Positions 7,326 through 14,478 of a stretch of 16,838 nt of DNA are shown here, one piece after another. Each line of letters starts with the position of its first letter. Position 1 is the first letter of the stretch. The notes beneath the pieces are model-generated. The model made no database searches. It was not told where the DNA came from and saw nothing but the letters and a program-made list of their open reading frames with translations. A program made the translations under genes and the position numbers. This DNA comes from an uncultured Clostridia bacterium (GTDB lineage Bacteria; Bacillota; Clostridia; Christensenellales; Borkfalkiaceae), in assembly GCA_947627125.1 (NCBI GenBank), contig CANQUY010000023.1, positions 1-16,838 on the forward strand. Reading direction: 5' to 3'.

Positions 7326-8858
7326 ATGAAAAAATTGATGCAGATCCTTTGTGCGGCCCTTCTCGCTGCGGGCATTGCTGTGAGCGCGTGCGCCTGTTCG
7401 CTCTTCGGCGGCGGGCAGACGGCGGGCGGCGGACAGACTTCGGGCGGGCAGAACGAGCCCGAAGAGCCCTCCATCTCCTCCGTCTATGACCTCTATGTGG
7501 AATCCTGCGCCAAGACGGGAGAGGAGCCGCTGACCTACGAGGCTTGGCTTGCCTCCATCAAGGGCGAACAGGGCCCTCAGGGCGAACAGGGCGAACAGGG
7601 CGAGCAGGGCCCTCAGGGCGAAAAGGGAGAACAGGGCGACCAAGGCCCTCAAGGCGAGCGAGGGGAACAGGGCGAACAGGGCGACCAAGGCCCTCAAGGC
7701 AACGGCTGGCTGTATGGCAACGGCGCACCCGCGGCTTCTCAGGGCAAAAACGGCGACCTCTACCTCGACTATTCGTCATGGAACGTCTACACGAAAGACA
7801 ACGGCGCATGGACGCTGCGCGGCAATATCAAGGGCGAAAAGGGCGATAAGGGCGACCCCGCTGACGGCAGCGGCGGCGGACAGACGGGCCCCGCGACCGC
7901 GGAACTCAACATCTATTTCCCCGAACTCGGCAATGGCTACGCGGGCGACTGTACCCTTCTCAAGACAGGGGACACCGAAGTGCTCATCGACGCGGGATCG
8001 CGAAAGGAGAGCGCGGCCACCCTCGTTCCCTTCATCGGGCAGTACTGCACGGACGGCGTGCTCGAATATGTCATCGTGACGCATGCCCATCAGGACCATA
8101 TCGCAGGTTTTGTTGGGACGAGCTCTTCAAAGGGCGTCTTTGAAAGTTTCAAGTGCGGCACGATCATCGACTACGCGCTCAAAAATTCCACCTCGCAGAT
8201 CTCAAAGGACTACGAGGCAGCCCGTGACAGAGAAGTTTCCGAGGACGGGGCGAAACACTATACCGCCCTCGAGTGCTGGAATGAAACGAACGGGGCGCAG
8301 AGGGAATATGAGCTCGCCGAGGGCATTTCCTTTGAGATCCTGTATCAAAAATATTACACGACGAAGAGCTCCGAGGAGAACAATCACTCCGTCTGCACCC
8401 TCTTCACGCAGGGAGAGAACCACTATCTCTTTACGGGCGACCTCGAACTCGACGGGGAGGAGAGCCTTGTCCAGAGCAACGAACTTCCCCATTGCAAGCT
8501 CTTCAAGGCGGGGCACCACGGGAGCAAGACTTCCTCAAATGAAGTCCTTCTCTCCGTCATTCAGCCCGAAATCGTCGTGATCCCCTGCTGTGCGGGAACG
8601 AATGAGTATTCGAGCGGCAGCGGGACATTCCCCACGCAGGACACGCTGAACCGCCTTGCAAAGTACACGAAATACATCTATGCACCCGCGGTCACCGTGG
8701 ACGGGACGACGAAAAATTACACCTCCCTCAACGGCGATATCACCGTATGGTCGAACGGGACGGAGTGCACCGTCACGGGGAGCAACAATGCAACGATCTT
8801 GAAGGACACCGATTGGTTCAAACAGAACAGAACTTGGCCCGCGGACGGCATAGTATAG
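7326..8858 (+). CDS. Lipoprotein with collagen-like stalk and ComEC-like metallo-beta-lactamase domain (paralogue 2)
   Basis: The 510 residues begin with a lipoprotein signal peptide; the lipobox VSAC puts the lipidated Cys at 22. A Gly/Gln linker follows (to ~42), then a short SVYDLYVES...LTYEAWLASIKG segment (52-79). Next come fifteen perfect Gly-X-Y triplets (80-124, mostly GEQ, GPQ and GDQ) and a W/GAPAA/GDLYLD module (127-171). A second short Gly-X-Y run GEKGDKGDP precedes the MBL domain from about 194. Metal motifs are THAHQDH (His253, His255, Asp257, His258), FTGD (Asp372) and GHHGSKTSSN (His397/His398). The catalytic domain and C-terminus (WFKQNRTWP) closely match the preceding gene, indicating duplication, while the surface anchor differs. 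AGGAGG (7313-7318) has 7-nt spacing to the ATG. Hydrolase activity on nucleic acid or phosphodiester is inferred. Confidence 0.87.
   Translation: MKKLMQILCAALLAAGIAVSACACSLFGGGQTAGGGQTSGGQNEPEEPSISSVYDLYVESCAKTGEEPLTYEAWLASIKGEQGPQGEQGEQGEQGPQGEKGEQGDQGPQGERGEQGEQGDQGPQGNGWLYGNGAPAASQGKNGDLYLDYSSWNVYTKDNGAWTLRGNIKGEKGDKGDPADGSGGGQTGPATAELNIYFPELGNGYAGDCTLLKTGDTEVLIDAGSRKESAATLVPFIGQYCTDGVLEYVIVTHAHQDHIAGFVGTSSSKGVFESFKCGTIIDYALKNSTSQISKDYEAARDREVSEDGAKHYTALECWNETNGAQREYELAEGISFEILYQKYYTTKSSEENNHSVCTLFTQGENHYLFTGDLELDGEESLVQSNELPHCKLFKAGHHGSKTSSNEVLLSVIQPEIVVIPCCAGTNEYSSGSGTFPTQDTLNRLAKYTKYIYAPAVTVDGTTKNYTSLNGDITVWSNGTECTVTGSNNATILKDTDWFKQNRTWPADGIV
7563..7697 (+). repeat. Collagen-like Gly-X-Y coding repeat
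   Basis: Fifteen in-frame 9-bp units of the ggc gaa cag / ggc cct cag / ggc gac caa type encode Gly-X-Y with Gln, Lys or Arg at Y. The DNA is near-identical between units, so length changes by slippage or recombination would stay in frame. It encodes the stalk of the second MBL protein. Confidence 0.9.
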
Positions 8859-8868
8859 AGGGGAAAGC

Positions 8869-9483
8869 ATGGCTGAGATCACTGCGATCACACCGCAAAA
8901 GAAGGATAAAACCCGCTGCAACATTGAAGTTGACGGCAGGTTTTTTTGCGGTATGAAACTTGTCACCGTCATGCAGCATCGCCTCAAGGTGGGCACGGCG
9001 GTGACGGCGGAGAGCCTTTCGGAGATCCAGCTCGAGAGCGAGAAGGAAACCGCGCTCGACAAGGCCCTCTTCCATATCACGGCGACCATGAAAACGGAGC
9101 GGGAGATCCGCGATTTTCTGAAGAAAAAGGGGTATCTCACCGATGTCTGCGACTATGTCGTCGCCAAGATGAGAGAGTACAATTTTCTTGACGATTCCGC
9201 CTACGCCCGTGCGTATGCTGAGAGCATGTCCAAGAAGAAGGGTTTCCGCCTCATTGCAATGGAACTGAAACAAAAGGGGATCTCCGACGAGGCGATCGAG
9301 GAGGCCCTTTCGGAGATCTCGGGCGAGGAGGAAGCTGCGAAGAGGACGCTCGAAAAGTACCTTCGCGGCAAGGACGTCACCGATAAAAAGGTCATTCAAA
9401 GGGCGTATGCGAATCTGCTTGCAAAGGGGTTCGATCACGAAACGGCGCGGCGCGCGCTCGAGGGGCTCTGCGATGAAGATTGA
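8869..9483 (+). CDS. recX: Regulatory protein RecX
   Basis: RecX binds RecA filaments and modulates recombination and SOS induction. The 204-residue, highly charged helical protein fits the family. It has tandem three-helix repeats with the typical KTEREIRDFLKKKGY segment (75-89), FLDDSAYARAYAES (~105-118) and GFRLIAMELKQKGI (~124-137). The ATG follows GAGGGGAAAGC, 10 nt after the upstream gene's stop. The 3' end overlaps birA by 11 bp. It has no functional tie to the MBL genes beyond likely co-transcription, although RecX, DNA metabolism and a ComEC-type domain side by side is suggestive. Confidence 0.9.
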   Translation: MAEITAITPQKKDKTRCNIEVDGRFFCGMKLVTVMQHRLKVGTAVTAESLSEIQLESEKETALDKALFHITATMKTEREIRDFLKKKGYLTDVCDYVVAKMREYNFLDDSAYARAYAESMSKKKGFRLIAMELKQKGISDEAIEEALSEISGEEEAAKRTLEKYLRGKDVTDKKVIQRAYANLLAKGFDHETARRALEGLCDED

Positions 9484-10165
9484 GCGTCTGAAGAGCGTCG
9501 GCTCCACCAACGAATATATCAAAAAATACATTGAAAGCGGGGAAGATATCGCCGTGTTTGCCGACGTCCAGACGGGCGGAAAGGGCACCAAGGGCAGGAG
9601 CTTCCTCTCGGACATGGGTGGGGTATATTTGTCCGTTTTGACCTTCCATGCGGACATGCCCCCCGCAAATTCCTTCCGCATCATGACGCATGCCGCGGTG
9701 TCCGTCTGCCGCACGGCGGAAGAGTTCGGAATCGTCCCCGAGATCAAGTGGCCGAACGATATCCGCGCGGGGGGCAAAAAACTTGCGGGCATTCTCATTG
9801 AGAACGGCCTCTTCGGCGGGAAGATCGCCTACAGCATCGTCGGCGTCGGGCTGAACGTTTCAAACGACGTTTCCTCTCTCGGCGGCATTGCGGTTTCCAT
9901 GTCGTCTTTTTTGAGCGACCCTCCCGCAGTGGAGGACGTAAGAATCAGTTTGCTGAATCATTATCTGAAACCTTCCGCCTTTGAAGAGTATCTCTCCTTC
10001 GTCCGCTTTTTGGGCGAAAAGGTTGACGTCATGGAGGGGGAAGAACGCTACATTGCAACGGCTTCCCGCATTCTTCCCGACGGAAGATTGGAAGTTATAA
10101 AGGACGGAAAAGCGCACATTTTAACGAGTGCGGAGATTGCGCTTTTTCCCGCGGAGAAGAGATGA
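9473..10165 (+). CDS. birA: Biotin--[acetyl-CoA-carboxylase] ligase, monofunctional
   Basis: The 230-residue protein attaches biotin to the biotin carboxyl carrier protein of acyl-CoA carboxylases, using ATP. Motifs are STNEYI at the N-terminus, the biotin/AMP loop GGKGTKGRSF (35-44, corresponding to GRGRxGR), IKWPNDI (91-97), and GGKKLAGILIE (100-110) with the catalytic Lys at about 103. GVGLNV follows, then a small C-terminal SH3-like domain. It lacks the N-terminal helix-turn-helix of repressor-type BirA, so it should not bind DNA. The frame is open further upstream, but the ATG at 9473 is the natural family start; GAGGGG (9460-9465) precedes it. It overlaps recX by 11 bp and nnr by 4 bp (ATGA). 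Confidence 0.93.
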   Translation: MKIERLKSVGSTNEYIKKYIESGEDIAVFADVQTGGKGTKGRSFLSDMGGVYLSVLTFHADMPPANSFRIMTHAAVSVCRTAEEFGIVPEIKWPNDIRAGGKKLAGILIENGLFGGKIAYSIVGVGLNVSNDVSSLGGIAVSMSSFLSDPPAVEDVRISLLNHYLKPSAFEEYLSFVRFLGEKVDVMEGEERYIATASRILPDGRLEVIKDGKAHILTSAEIALFPAEKR

Positions 10166-11598
10166 AATTTGCCTATTCCAATGCGCAGATGCGCAGTTTT
10201 GACGAAAGAGAGATCAAACGCGGCACGCCCGTTTCCGTCCTCATGGAGCGTGCGGGAAGAGCCCTTGCCGAAGCGGTGAAGCGCGCCGCCGTCCGTTTGG
10301 GCGCAGACGATATCGTCTTTGTGTGCGGGGGCGGGAACAACGGGGGCGACGGCTTTGTCGCCGCCGAACTTCTGCGGCATGAAAACTTCGACGTCGCCGT
10401 TCTCTGCCTTGCAAAAAAATTCTCCCCCGCCTGTGATGAGGCGAGAAAGAAATACGGGGGCGAGCTCCTCGGCGTCATTCCCCGCCGCATCTACGGCATT
10501 GCCGTCGATTGCCTCTTCGGCACCGGCCTTTCCCGCCCCGTCGAGGGGGAGAATGCGGACCTCGTTTCCTTCATCAACGCCTGCCGCTACGTCATCGCCT
10601 GCGACCTTCCCACGGGGCTCACCGAGGGCGGCATTGCCCTCTCTCCCTGCGCTATGGCGGATGAAACGGTTTCCATGGGACAGCTGAAATCCGCCCTCAT
10701 TCTCTCGGACGGGGCGGACGTTGCGGGGAAAATTTCTGTGGCCGACATCGGCATCTCCGCGGAGGGCGGCGTTGAAGTCTGGGAGGATGATGACGTAAGA
10801 AGGTACTTTCCCAAGAGGAGGTCGAACACCAACAAGGGGAATTACGGCTCTGCCCATATCTTTGCGGGCGGAGCGCTTGCGGGCGCGGCCTTTTTGGCGG
10901 CCGCGGCTTCGCTGAAATCGGGCGTCGGATATACCCGCCTCTCCGTCACGGCGGAGTTCTTTCATCACGTTGTGGGGAGGCTTCCCGCCGCCATATTGAG
11001 AGAATTTCATGCCGTCGACGGTGAAATGCTCTCCTCGGACTGCCTTGCCGTGGGCATGGGCTCCGGGGTCAGCGAGCGGCTGTATGCTTACATTTGCGAG
11101 CTTCTGACCGCCTACACGGGCGTGCTCGTGCTCGACGCCGACGCGCTCAACACGCTCTCACAGTACGGCGTCGATATCCTGAAGAACAAGACCTGCCGCG
11201 TCATCATCACCCCGCATCCGAAGGAATTTTCACGCCTCACGGGCAGGAGCGTCGAAGAGCTCCTCTCAAGCCCCGTGGAAGCCGCTAGGGCTTTTTCGGA
11301 GGAATACGGCGTCACGGTCGTGTTCAAGAACAACCGCACCGTCATTGCCGAGGGGGAGAGAGTTGCCATCAATCCGACGGGTTCTCCCGTCCTCGCAAAG
11401 GGAGGCAGCGGGGACGTGCTTGCGGGGCTCCTTGCGGGAACGGTCGCGCGGGGAGTTCCGCCCTTTGAGGCCGCCGCCGTCGCTTCCTATCTCTTGGGCC
11501 GTGCGGGGGAACTCGCCGCCGCGGAGATCAACGAATATTCCCCCGACGCGACGGATATCGTCGCCTATCTTCCCAAGGCGATCCGCTCCATCATGTGA
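10162..11598 (+). CDS. nnr: Bifunctional NAD(P)HX epimerase/dehydratase (NAD(P)H-hydrate repair)
   Basis: This enzyme repairs damaged NAD(P)H: the N-terminal YjeF domain epimerises R/S-NAD(P)HX, and the C-terminal ribokinase-like domain dehydrates S-NAD(P)HX using ADP. Domain 1 (~1-205) shows CGGGNNGGDGFVAA (55-68) and DCLFGTGLSRPV. Domain 2 (~210-478) shows GNYGSAHIFAGG, VGMGSG, LDADALN, ITPHPKEF, and NPTGSPVLAKGGSGDVLAG with catalytic Asp418. The 478 residues are within the usual ~480-510. The ATG overlaps the birA stop (ATGA), implying coupling. The last 8 bp overlap the convergent gene on the other strand. The usual DLPSG motif of the epimerase domain reads DLPTG here, a conservative change. 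Confidence 0.95.
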   Translation: MKFAYSNAQMRSFDEREIKRGTPVSVLMERAGRALAEAVKRAAVRLGADDIVFVCGGGNNGGDGFVAAELLRHENFDVAVLCLAKKFSPACDEARKKYGGELLGVIPRRIYGIAVDCLFGTGLSRPVEGENADLVSFINACRYVIACDLPTGLTEGGIALSPCAMADETVSMGQLKSALILSDGADVAGKISVADIGISAEGGVEVWEDDDVRRYFPKRRSNTNKGNYGSAHIFAGGALAGAAFLAAAASLKSGVGYTRLSVTAEFFHHVVGRLPAAILREFHAVDGEMLSSDCLAVGMGSGVSERLYAYICELLTAYTGVLVLDADALNTLSQYGVDILKNKTCRVIITPHPKEFSRLTGRSVEELLSSPVEAARAFSEEYGVTVVFKNNRTVIAEGERVAINPTGSPVLAKGGSGDVLAGLLAGTVARGVPPFEAAAVASYLLGRAGELAAAEINEYSPDATDIVAYLPKAIRSIM

Positions 11599-12355
11599 CC
11601 TCCGCAAAGCCGACCGCCCGCACGACCACGGCCGTCACGACCAGAACGCACCCCGCGATCAGATAGTAGAGGGGGAACAGCGTAAACAGGCTCATAAAGA
11701 GAAGAACAAGTCCGCTCACGAAGAAGGGGCGGGCGTTTTCTTTGGAGAAGGACCGTCTGAGGTTCGTTTTCAGCGTGCGGCGGGGGAGCTGTCCGCAGAT
11801 GAGCGGATTCGGCGTCGTGCCCGTTCTCGCAAAGAGAGAGTACACCTCATCCCCCTTCTGTACTCCCTTGCCGAAGCGCAGGAGCAATTTTTCCGCCTCT
11901 GCGCTCACCCCGTTGCAGAGGAGGGTGAACCGCTCTTCCCCGTATGTTCTGAGGAGGGCCGCCACCGTATCGGCGGAGAGGGGCTCCATGGTGAAGAGGG
12001 GGATGAGGAGCACGCCGTCCTCCTCGAGAACATCTCCCTTCAGGTTCGCGTTCCTTCCGTCTGCGACGAGCGCGGAGAGCAGGGCCGCCCGCACCCGTTC
12101 CTCCTTTTCGAGGGCGAGATGCAAAAGCAGGGCGTCACGGTCCTCCTTCTCCCGCTTTCCCTTCACCTTTTTTTGGCGGCTCCCCGAGAGAAGCAGCCCC
12201 GTCCCGACGCAGGCCGCGGCTGCAAAGAGGAGGGAAAAGAGGAGGCACAGCCACGCGTTCAAACGGAAATAGCGCAGGATGCCGAAGGCGACAAAGGCCG
12301 CGGAAATCGTGTAAAAGAGGACATCCGCAATGTCCGCAAGTGAAAAACGTTTCAT
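11591..12355 (-). CDS. Hypothetical membrane protein, four predicted TM segments
   Basis: From the ATG at 12355 the protein has 254 residues. Two hydrophobic helices lie at about 10-30 and 35-57, and two more at about 205-225 and 228-246. A charged, soluble central region of roughly 140 residues separates them and begins with a very basic KKVKGKREKE stretch. I do not recognise the family. In-frame starts at 12373 (ATG) and 12382 (GTG) would add 6 or 9 residues, and none of the three has a clear ribosome binding site. The 12355 start gives a standard MKRF-plus-helix N-terminus. The stop overlaps the end of nnr on the other strand by 8 bp. The start faces the nadD promoter, so regulation in the shared upstream region is possible. 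Confidence 0.78.
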   Translation of the reverse strand: MKRFSLADIADVLFYTISAAFVAFGILRYFRLNAWLCLLFSLLFAAAACVGTGLLLSGSRQKKVKGKREKEDRDALLLHLALEKEERVRAALLSALVADGRNANLKGDVLEEDGVLLIPLFTMEPLSADTVAALLRTYGEERFTLLCNGVSAEAEKLLLRFGKGVQKGDEVYSLFARTGTTPNPLICGQLPRRTLKTNLRRSFSKENARPFFVSGLVLLFMSLFTLFPLYYLIAGCVLVVTAVVVRAVGFAEVT

Positions 12356-12391
12356 GGCGATAATTTTTGCCATGAATTTCACAAATTAAAC

Positions 12392-12420
12392 TTGCAAACG
12401 TCCGCAAAGTATTGTATAAT
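12392..12420 (+). promoter_or_regulatory. Sigma-A promoter of nadD-yqeK, predicted leaderless
   Basis: The -35 TTGCAA (12392-12397) and -10 TATAAT (12415-12420) are separated by 17 bp. Only 6 nt lie between the -10 box and the nadD ATG at 12427, so transcription should begin at or within a base or two of the ATG. No Shine-Dalgarno sequence precedes that ATG. Confidence 0.8.
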
Positions 12421-12426
12421 CAAGAC

Positions 12427-13563
12427 ATGAAGATCGCACTCTTCGGGGGCTCGTTCGACCCCGTTCACAGGGAGCATATTCGCCTTGCCGTCAAGGCGAA
12501 GGAGGACTTGGGGCTCGACAAACTGTTTTTCATCCCTTCCTACCGCGCTCCCCATAAATTGCTCGGAGCCGTTGCGGAAGGGGAGGAGCGGGCGGAACTC
12601 CTTCGCGCCGCCTGCCGCGGGCTCCCCTTTGCGGAAACGGACGACATCGAACTCAGGGCGGAGGGGACGAGCTATACCTATCTGACCTGCCGCACCTTTC
12701 GCGAACGCTTTCCCGCCGCGGAGATCTTCTTTATCGTCGGCGCGGACATGCTCGAAAATTTTTTCAGCTGGAAAAACCCCGACGATATTTTAAAAAACGT
12801 CACGCTCGTCGCATGCGGCCGCGGAGAAAATTATGTGCATAATATGCACGAACGTTTCCGTGCCCGCTTCGGCGTCGATTTCCTCGAACTCGATTTTCGG
12901 GGGGAGGATATCTCCTCCACGGATATCCGCGTCGCGCTGGCCTTTCATAGCGGGGCGGCGGAGAGCATGCTCCCGAAAGAAGTGTATCGCCTCATTCAGG
13001 AGAAAGAGCTCTACCGTTATCCCTCCATTGAGGGGGCGCTCGATCTTCTCACCGCACAGAGAAGGGCTCACAGCGAGCGCGTCGCCCGCATGGCCTGTAG
13101 AAGGGCAAGGAGCCTCAATATTCCCGAGAAAAAGGCCCTTTCGGCCGCGATGCTGCACGATTGCGGCAAATATGTGCCCCTTTCCGACCCGAGATTGCAG
13201 GGTTTTACGCCGCCCGAGGGGGTTCCCGCGCCCGTTCTGCACCAATATACGGGAGCCTATCTTGCGGAACACCTCTTTGGGGTCAAGGATGAAGAGATCC
13301 TCGATGCCATCCGCTATCACACGAGCGGACGGGAGGACATGATCCCCCTCGGGAAGCTCATTTTCCTTTCGGACTTGCTCGAGGAGGGCCGCGATTTTGA
13401 GGGCATCGAACCCTTACGGGAGGCCTTTTGGAAGGACCTCGACCTCTGTCTCTATCTCTCTCTGAAGCACCAGCTCAGCTATCTCAAGGGGCAGAATGCG
13501 CCCGTCTATCCTCTGACGCAGCGGGCATTCGATTGGTTGAAAACGTGTATACGTTTTGAATAA
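12427..13563 (+). CDS. nadD: Fusion of nicotinate-nucleotide adenylyltransferase (NadD) and YqeK-like HD hydrolase
   Basis: The 378 residues join two enzymes. Residues 1 to ~195 are NadD, which makes nicotinate adenine dinucleotide from NaMN and ATP. It has GGSFDPVHREH (7-17; the usual xGH glycine is Glu16 here), IPSYRAPHK, IVGADML and ISSTDIR (162-168). Residues ~200-378 are a YqeK-type HD domain, a family known for symmetrical Ap4A hydrolysis, with His215 (HSERVA), His244-Asp245 (MLHDCGKY), then LHQYTG, YHTSGR and FLSDLLEEGR. In many Firmicutes nadD and yqeK are adjacent separate genes; here they form one chain. ATG 12427 is the only start that gives the family N-terminus. It has no ribosome binding site and lies 7 nt from the -10 box. 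rsfS follows after 24 nt. Confidence 0.93.
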   Translation: MKIALFGGSFDPVHREHIRLAVKAKEDLGLDKLFFIPSYRAPHKLLGAVAEGEERAELLRAACRGLPFAETDDIELRAEGTSYTYLTCRTFRERFPAAEIFFIVGADMLENFFSWKNPDDILKNVTLVACGRGENYVHNMHERFRARFGVDFLELDFRGEDISSTDIRVALAFHSGAAESMLPKEVYRLIQEKELYRYPSIEGALDLLTAQRRAHSERVARMACRRARSLNIPEKKALSAAMLHDCGKYVPLSDPRLQGFTPPEGVPAPVLHQYTGAYLAEHLFGVKDEEILDAIRYHTSGREDMIPLGKLIFLSDLLEEGRDFEGIEPLREAFWKDLDLCLYLSLKHQLSYLKGQNAPVYPLTQRAFDWLKTCIRFE

Positions 13564-13587
13564 ATACAAAAAAAGGAGTGGGAAAAA

Positions 13588-13935
13588 ATGGAAAGTTACG
13601 AACTCGCAAAACTTGCATGCAAGGCGCTGTCTGCCAAGAAGGGGGAGGACATTGTCATTCTCGACGTCGGCGATCAGACGGTGGTATGTTCCTACTTTGT
13701 CATTGCGAGCGGCAAATCGACCACGCAGGTCAAGGCGCTCTGCGAAAACGTCGATGAGGAACTCGGGAAGCTCGGACTTCAACCCGTCCGCACGGAGGGC
13801 GTGCGCGAGGGCAGGTGGGGCGTTCTCGACTACGGCGACGTCATTGTGCATGTGTTTAACGAGGAGTCGCGGCTCTTCTACTATCTCGAACGCCTCTGGG
13901 ACAGCGGCAAGAATTTGGAGCACTATACAGACTGA
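13588..13935 (+). CDS. rsfS: Ribosomal silencing factor RsfS
   Basis: The 115-residue protein belongs to the RsfS/YbeB/Iojap family, which binds ribosomal protein uL14 and blocks subunit joining under starvation. Family landmarks are all present: YFVIASGKSTTQVKAL (36-51), the RTEGVREGRWGVLDYGDVIVH stretch around 68-88, and HVFNEESRLFYYLERLW near the C-terminus. AAGGAG (13573-13578) precedes the ATG by 9 nt. Its place after nadD-yqeK is the conserved Firmicutes order, and the 24-nt gap suggests co-transcription. A repeat cluster with strong hairpins follows immediately and may serve as the operon 3' end. Confidence 0.95.
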   Translation: MESYELAKLACKALSAKKGEDIVILDVGDQTVVCSYFVIASGKSTTQVKALCENVDEELGKLGLQPVRTEGVREGRWGVLDYGDVIVHVFNEESRLFYYLERLWDSGKNLEHYTD

Positions 13936-13937
13936 GC

Positions 13938-13967
13938 CCCTCGGCTCCCCTTGTAGGTCGGGCCAAG
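13938..13967 (+). repeat. Truncated start of the CTCGGCTCCCCT repeat
   Basis: CCTCGGCTCCCCTTGTAGG and the following bases match the left end of the repeat that starts at 13968, then break off. It is a partial copy directly upstream of the longer one. Confidence 0.6.
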
Positions 13968-14076
13968 CCTCGGCTCCCCTCACAGGGGAGCTGTCACGGC
14001 TGTCCTTGCCGTGACTGAGGGGTTCCAAAACCCTATCCCCCGCTGCGCGGGTACTTCCCCTGAGAGGGGAAGCAAG
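13968..14076 (+). repeat. CTCGGCTCCCCT hairpin repeat, copy A
   Basis: This ~109-bp unit is nearly identical to 15325-15432 in the same orientation. It contains successive short inverted repeats: CTCCCCT/AGGGGAG, GTCACGGC/GCCGTGAC and CTTCCCC/GGGGAAG. It lies 33 bp after rsfS and has no evident coding role. The hairpins could help terminate or process rsfS mRNA. Confidence 0.85.
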
Positions 14077-14124
14077 CCTCGGCTCCCCTCATAGGGGAGC
14101 TGTCACCGCAGGTGACTGAGGGGT
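14077..14124 (+). repeat. CTCGGCTCCCCT hairpin repeat, shortened copy A2
   Basis: A tandem partial copy abuts copy A. It has the CTCCCCTCATAGGGGAG hairpin and a shortened GTCACC/GGTGAC hairpin, ending in TGAGGGGT. The internal GGCTGTCCTTGCC part is reduced. Confidence 0.75.
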
Positions 14125-14144
14125 CGTTCTGTTCACTCACCGCA

Positions 14145-14396
14145 TCATTTGAACGTAAATCGCTTGGGGTCGGAGTATTCCGACTTCGGGCGCTTTTTTT
14201 TGCGTTCGACAATGTAATAGACGGGCTCGGAAGATTTTTCGGGCGGTTCGGGCTTTTCCTCTTTCCCGCTCGGCTTTTTTCTGACGGTTCTGTAGCCGTA
14301 CAGGGCAAGCCGCAGAAGGTGGACGGTAACAAGGCAGATCGCAAAGAGGATGACCGTATAGACGGCCCCCCACGCCTGGATGGAAAGAATGTTCAT
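14145..14396 (-). CDS. Small conserved-looking membrane protein, function unknown
   Basis: The 83-residue protein has one TM helix at about 8-30 and a basic, proline- and charge-rich tail. The tail contains KPEPPEKS, then YYIVERKKKRPKSEYSDPKRF near the C-terminus. The YYIVERKK(R/K) plus SxYSxPK pattern looks like a conserved tail of small clostridial membrane proteins, but I cannot name the family. The ATG at 14396 has no strong ribosome binding site. It is divergent from the DeoC-like gene at 14479 and runs toward the repeat cluster at 13938-14124. Confidence 0.65.
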   Translation of the reverse strand: MNILSIQAWGAVYTVILFAICLVTVHLLRLALYGYRTVRKKPSGKEEKPEPPEKSSEPVYYIVERKKKRPKSEYSDPKRFTFK

Positions 14397-14478
14397 GCCA
14401 AAAAGTTTACTTCACGCGTGCTGTCACATTCTGAAAAAAATTGGCATACGGCAGAAGATTAAAGGGAAAAATAAACCC

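Noticed and set aside
7563..7697. Tandem repeats considered as a CRISPR or minisatellite array
   Set aside because: The units are in frame, have no unique spacers and encode perfect Gly-X-Y triplets, so they are a coding collagen-like repeat.
11345..12343. 332-codon + strand frame opposite the 4-TM gene
   Set aside because: It starts inside nnr in another frame and runs antisense to a gene with clear TM helices. Its translation is low-complexity and charge-rich, like other shadow frames here.
12340..12427. A divergent promoter for the - strand 4-TM gene
   Set aside because: Only weak matches (for example TACAAT without a proper -35) are present on the - strand. I could not support a specific site.
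14169..14201. GTCGGA/TCCGAC stem followed by a T-run, as a + strand terminator after rsfS
   Set aside because: The T-run starts 9 nt after the stem, and the segment encodes KKKRPKSEYSD of the - strand gene. The symmetry is likely incidental to codon content.
14380..14478. N-terminal extension of the DeoC-like protein from the ATG at 14380
   Set aside because: It would overlap the divergent small gene, lacks a ribosome binding site and has no counterpart in the DeoC fold; 14479 has an upstream AAAGGG.
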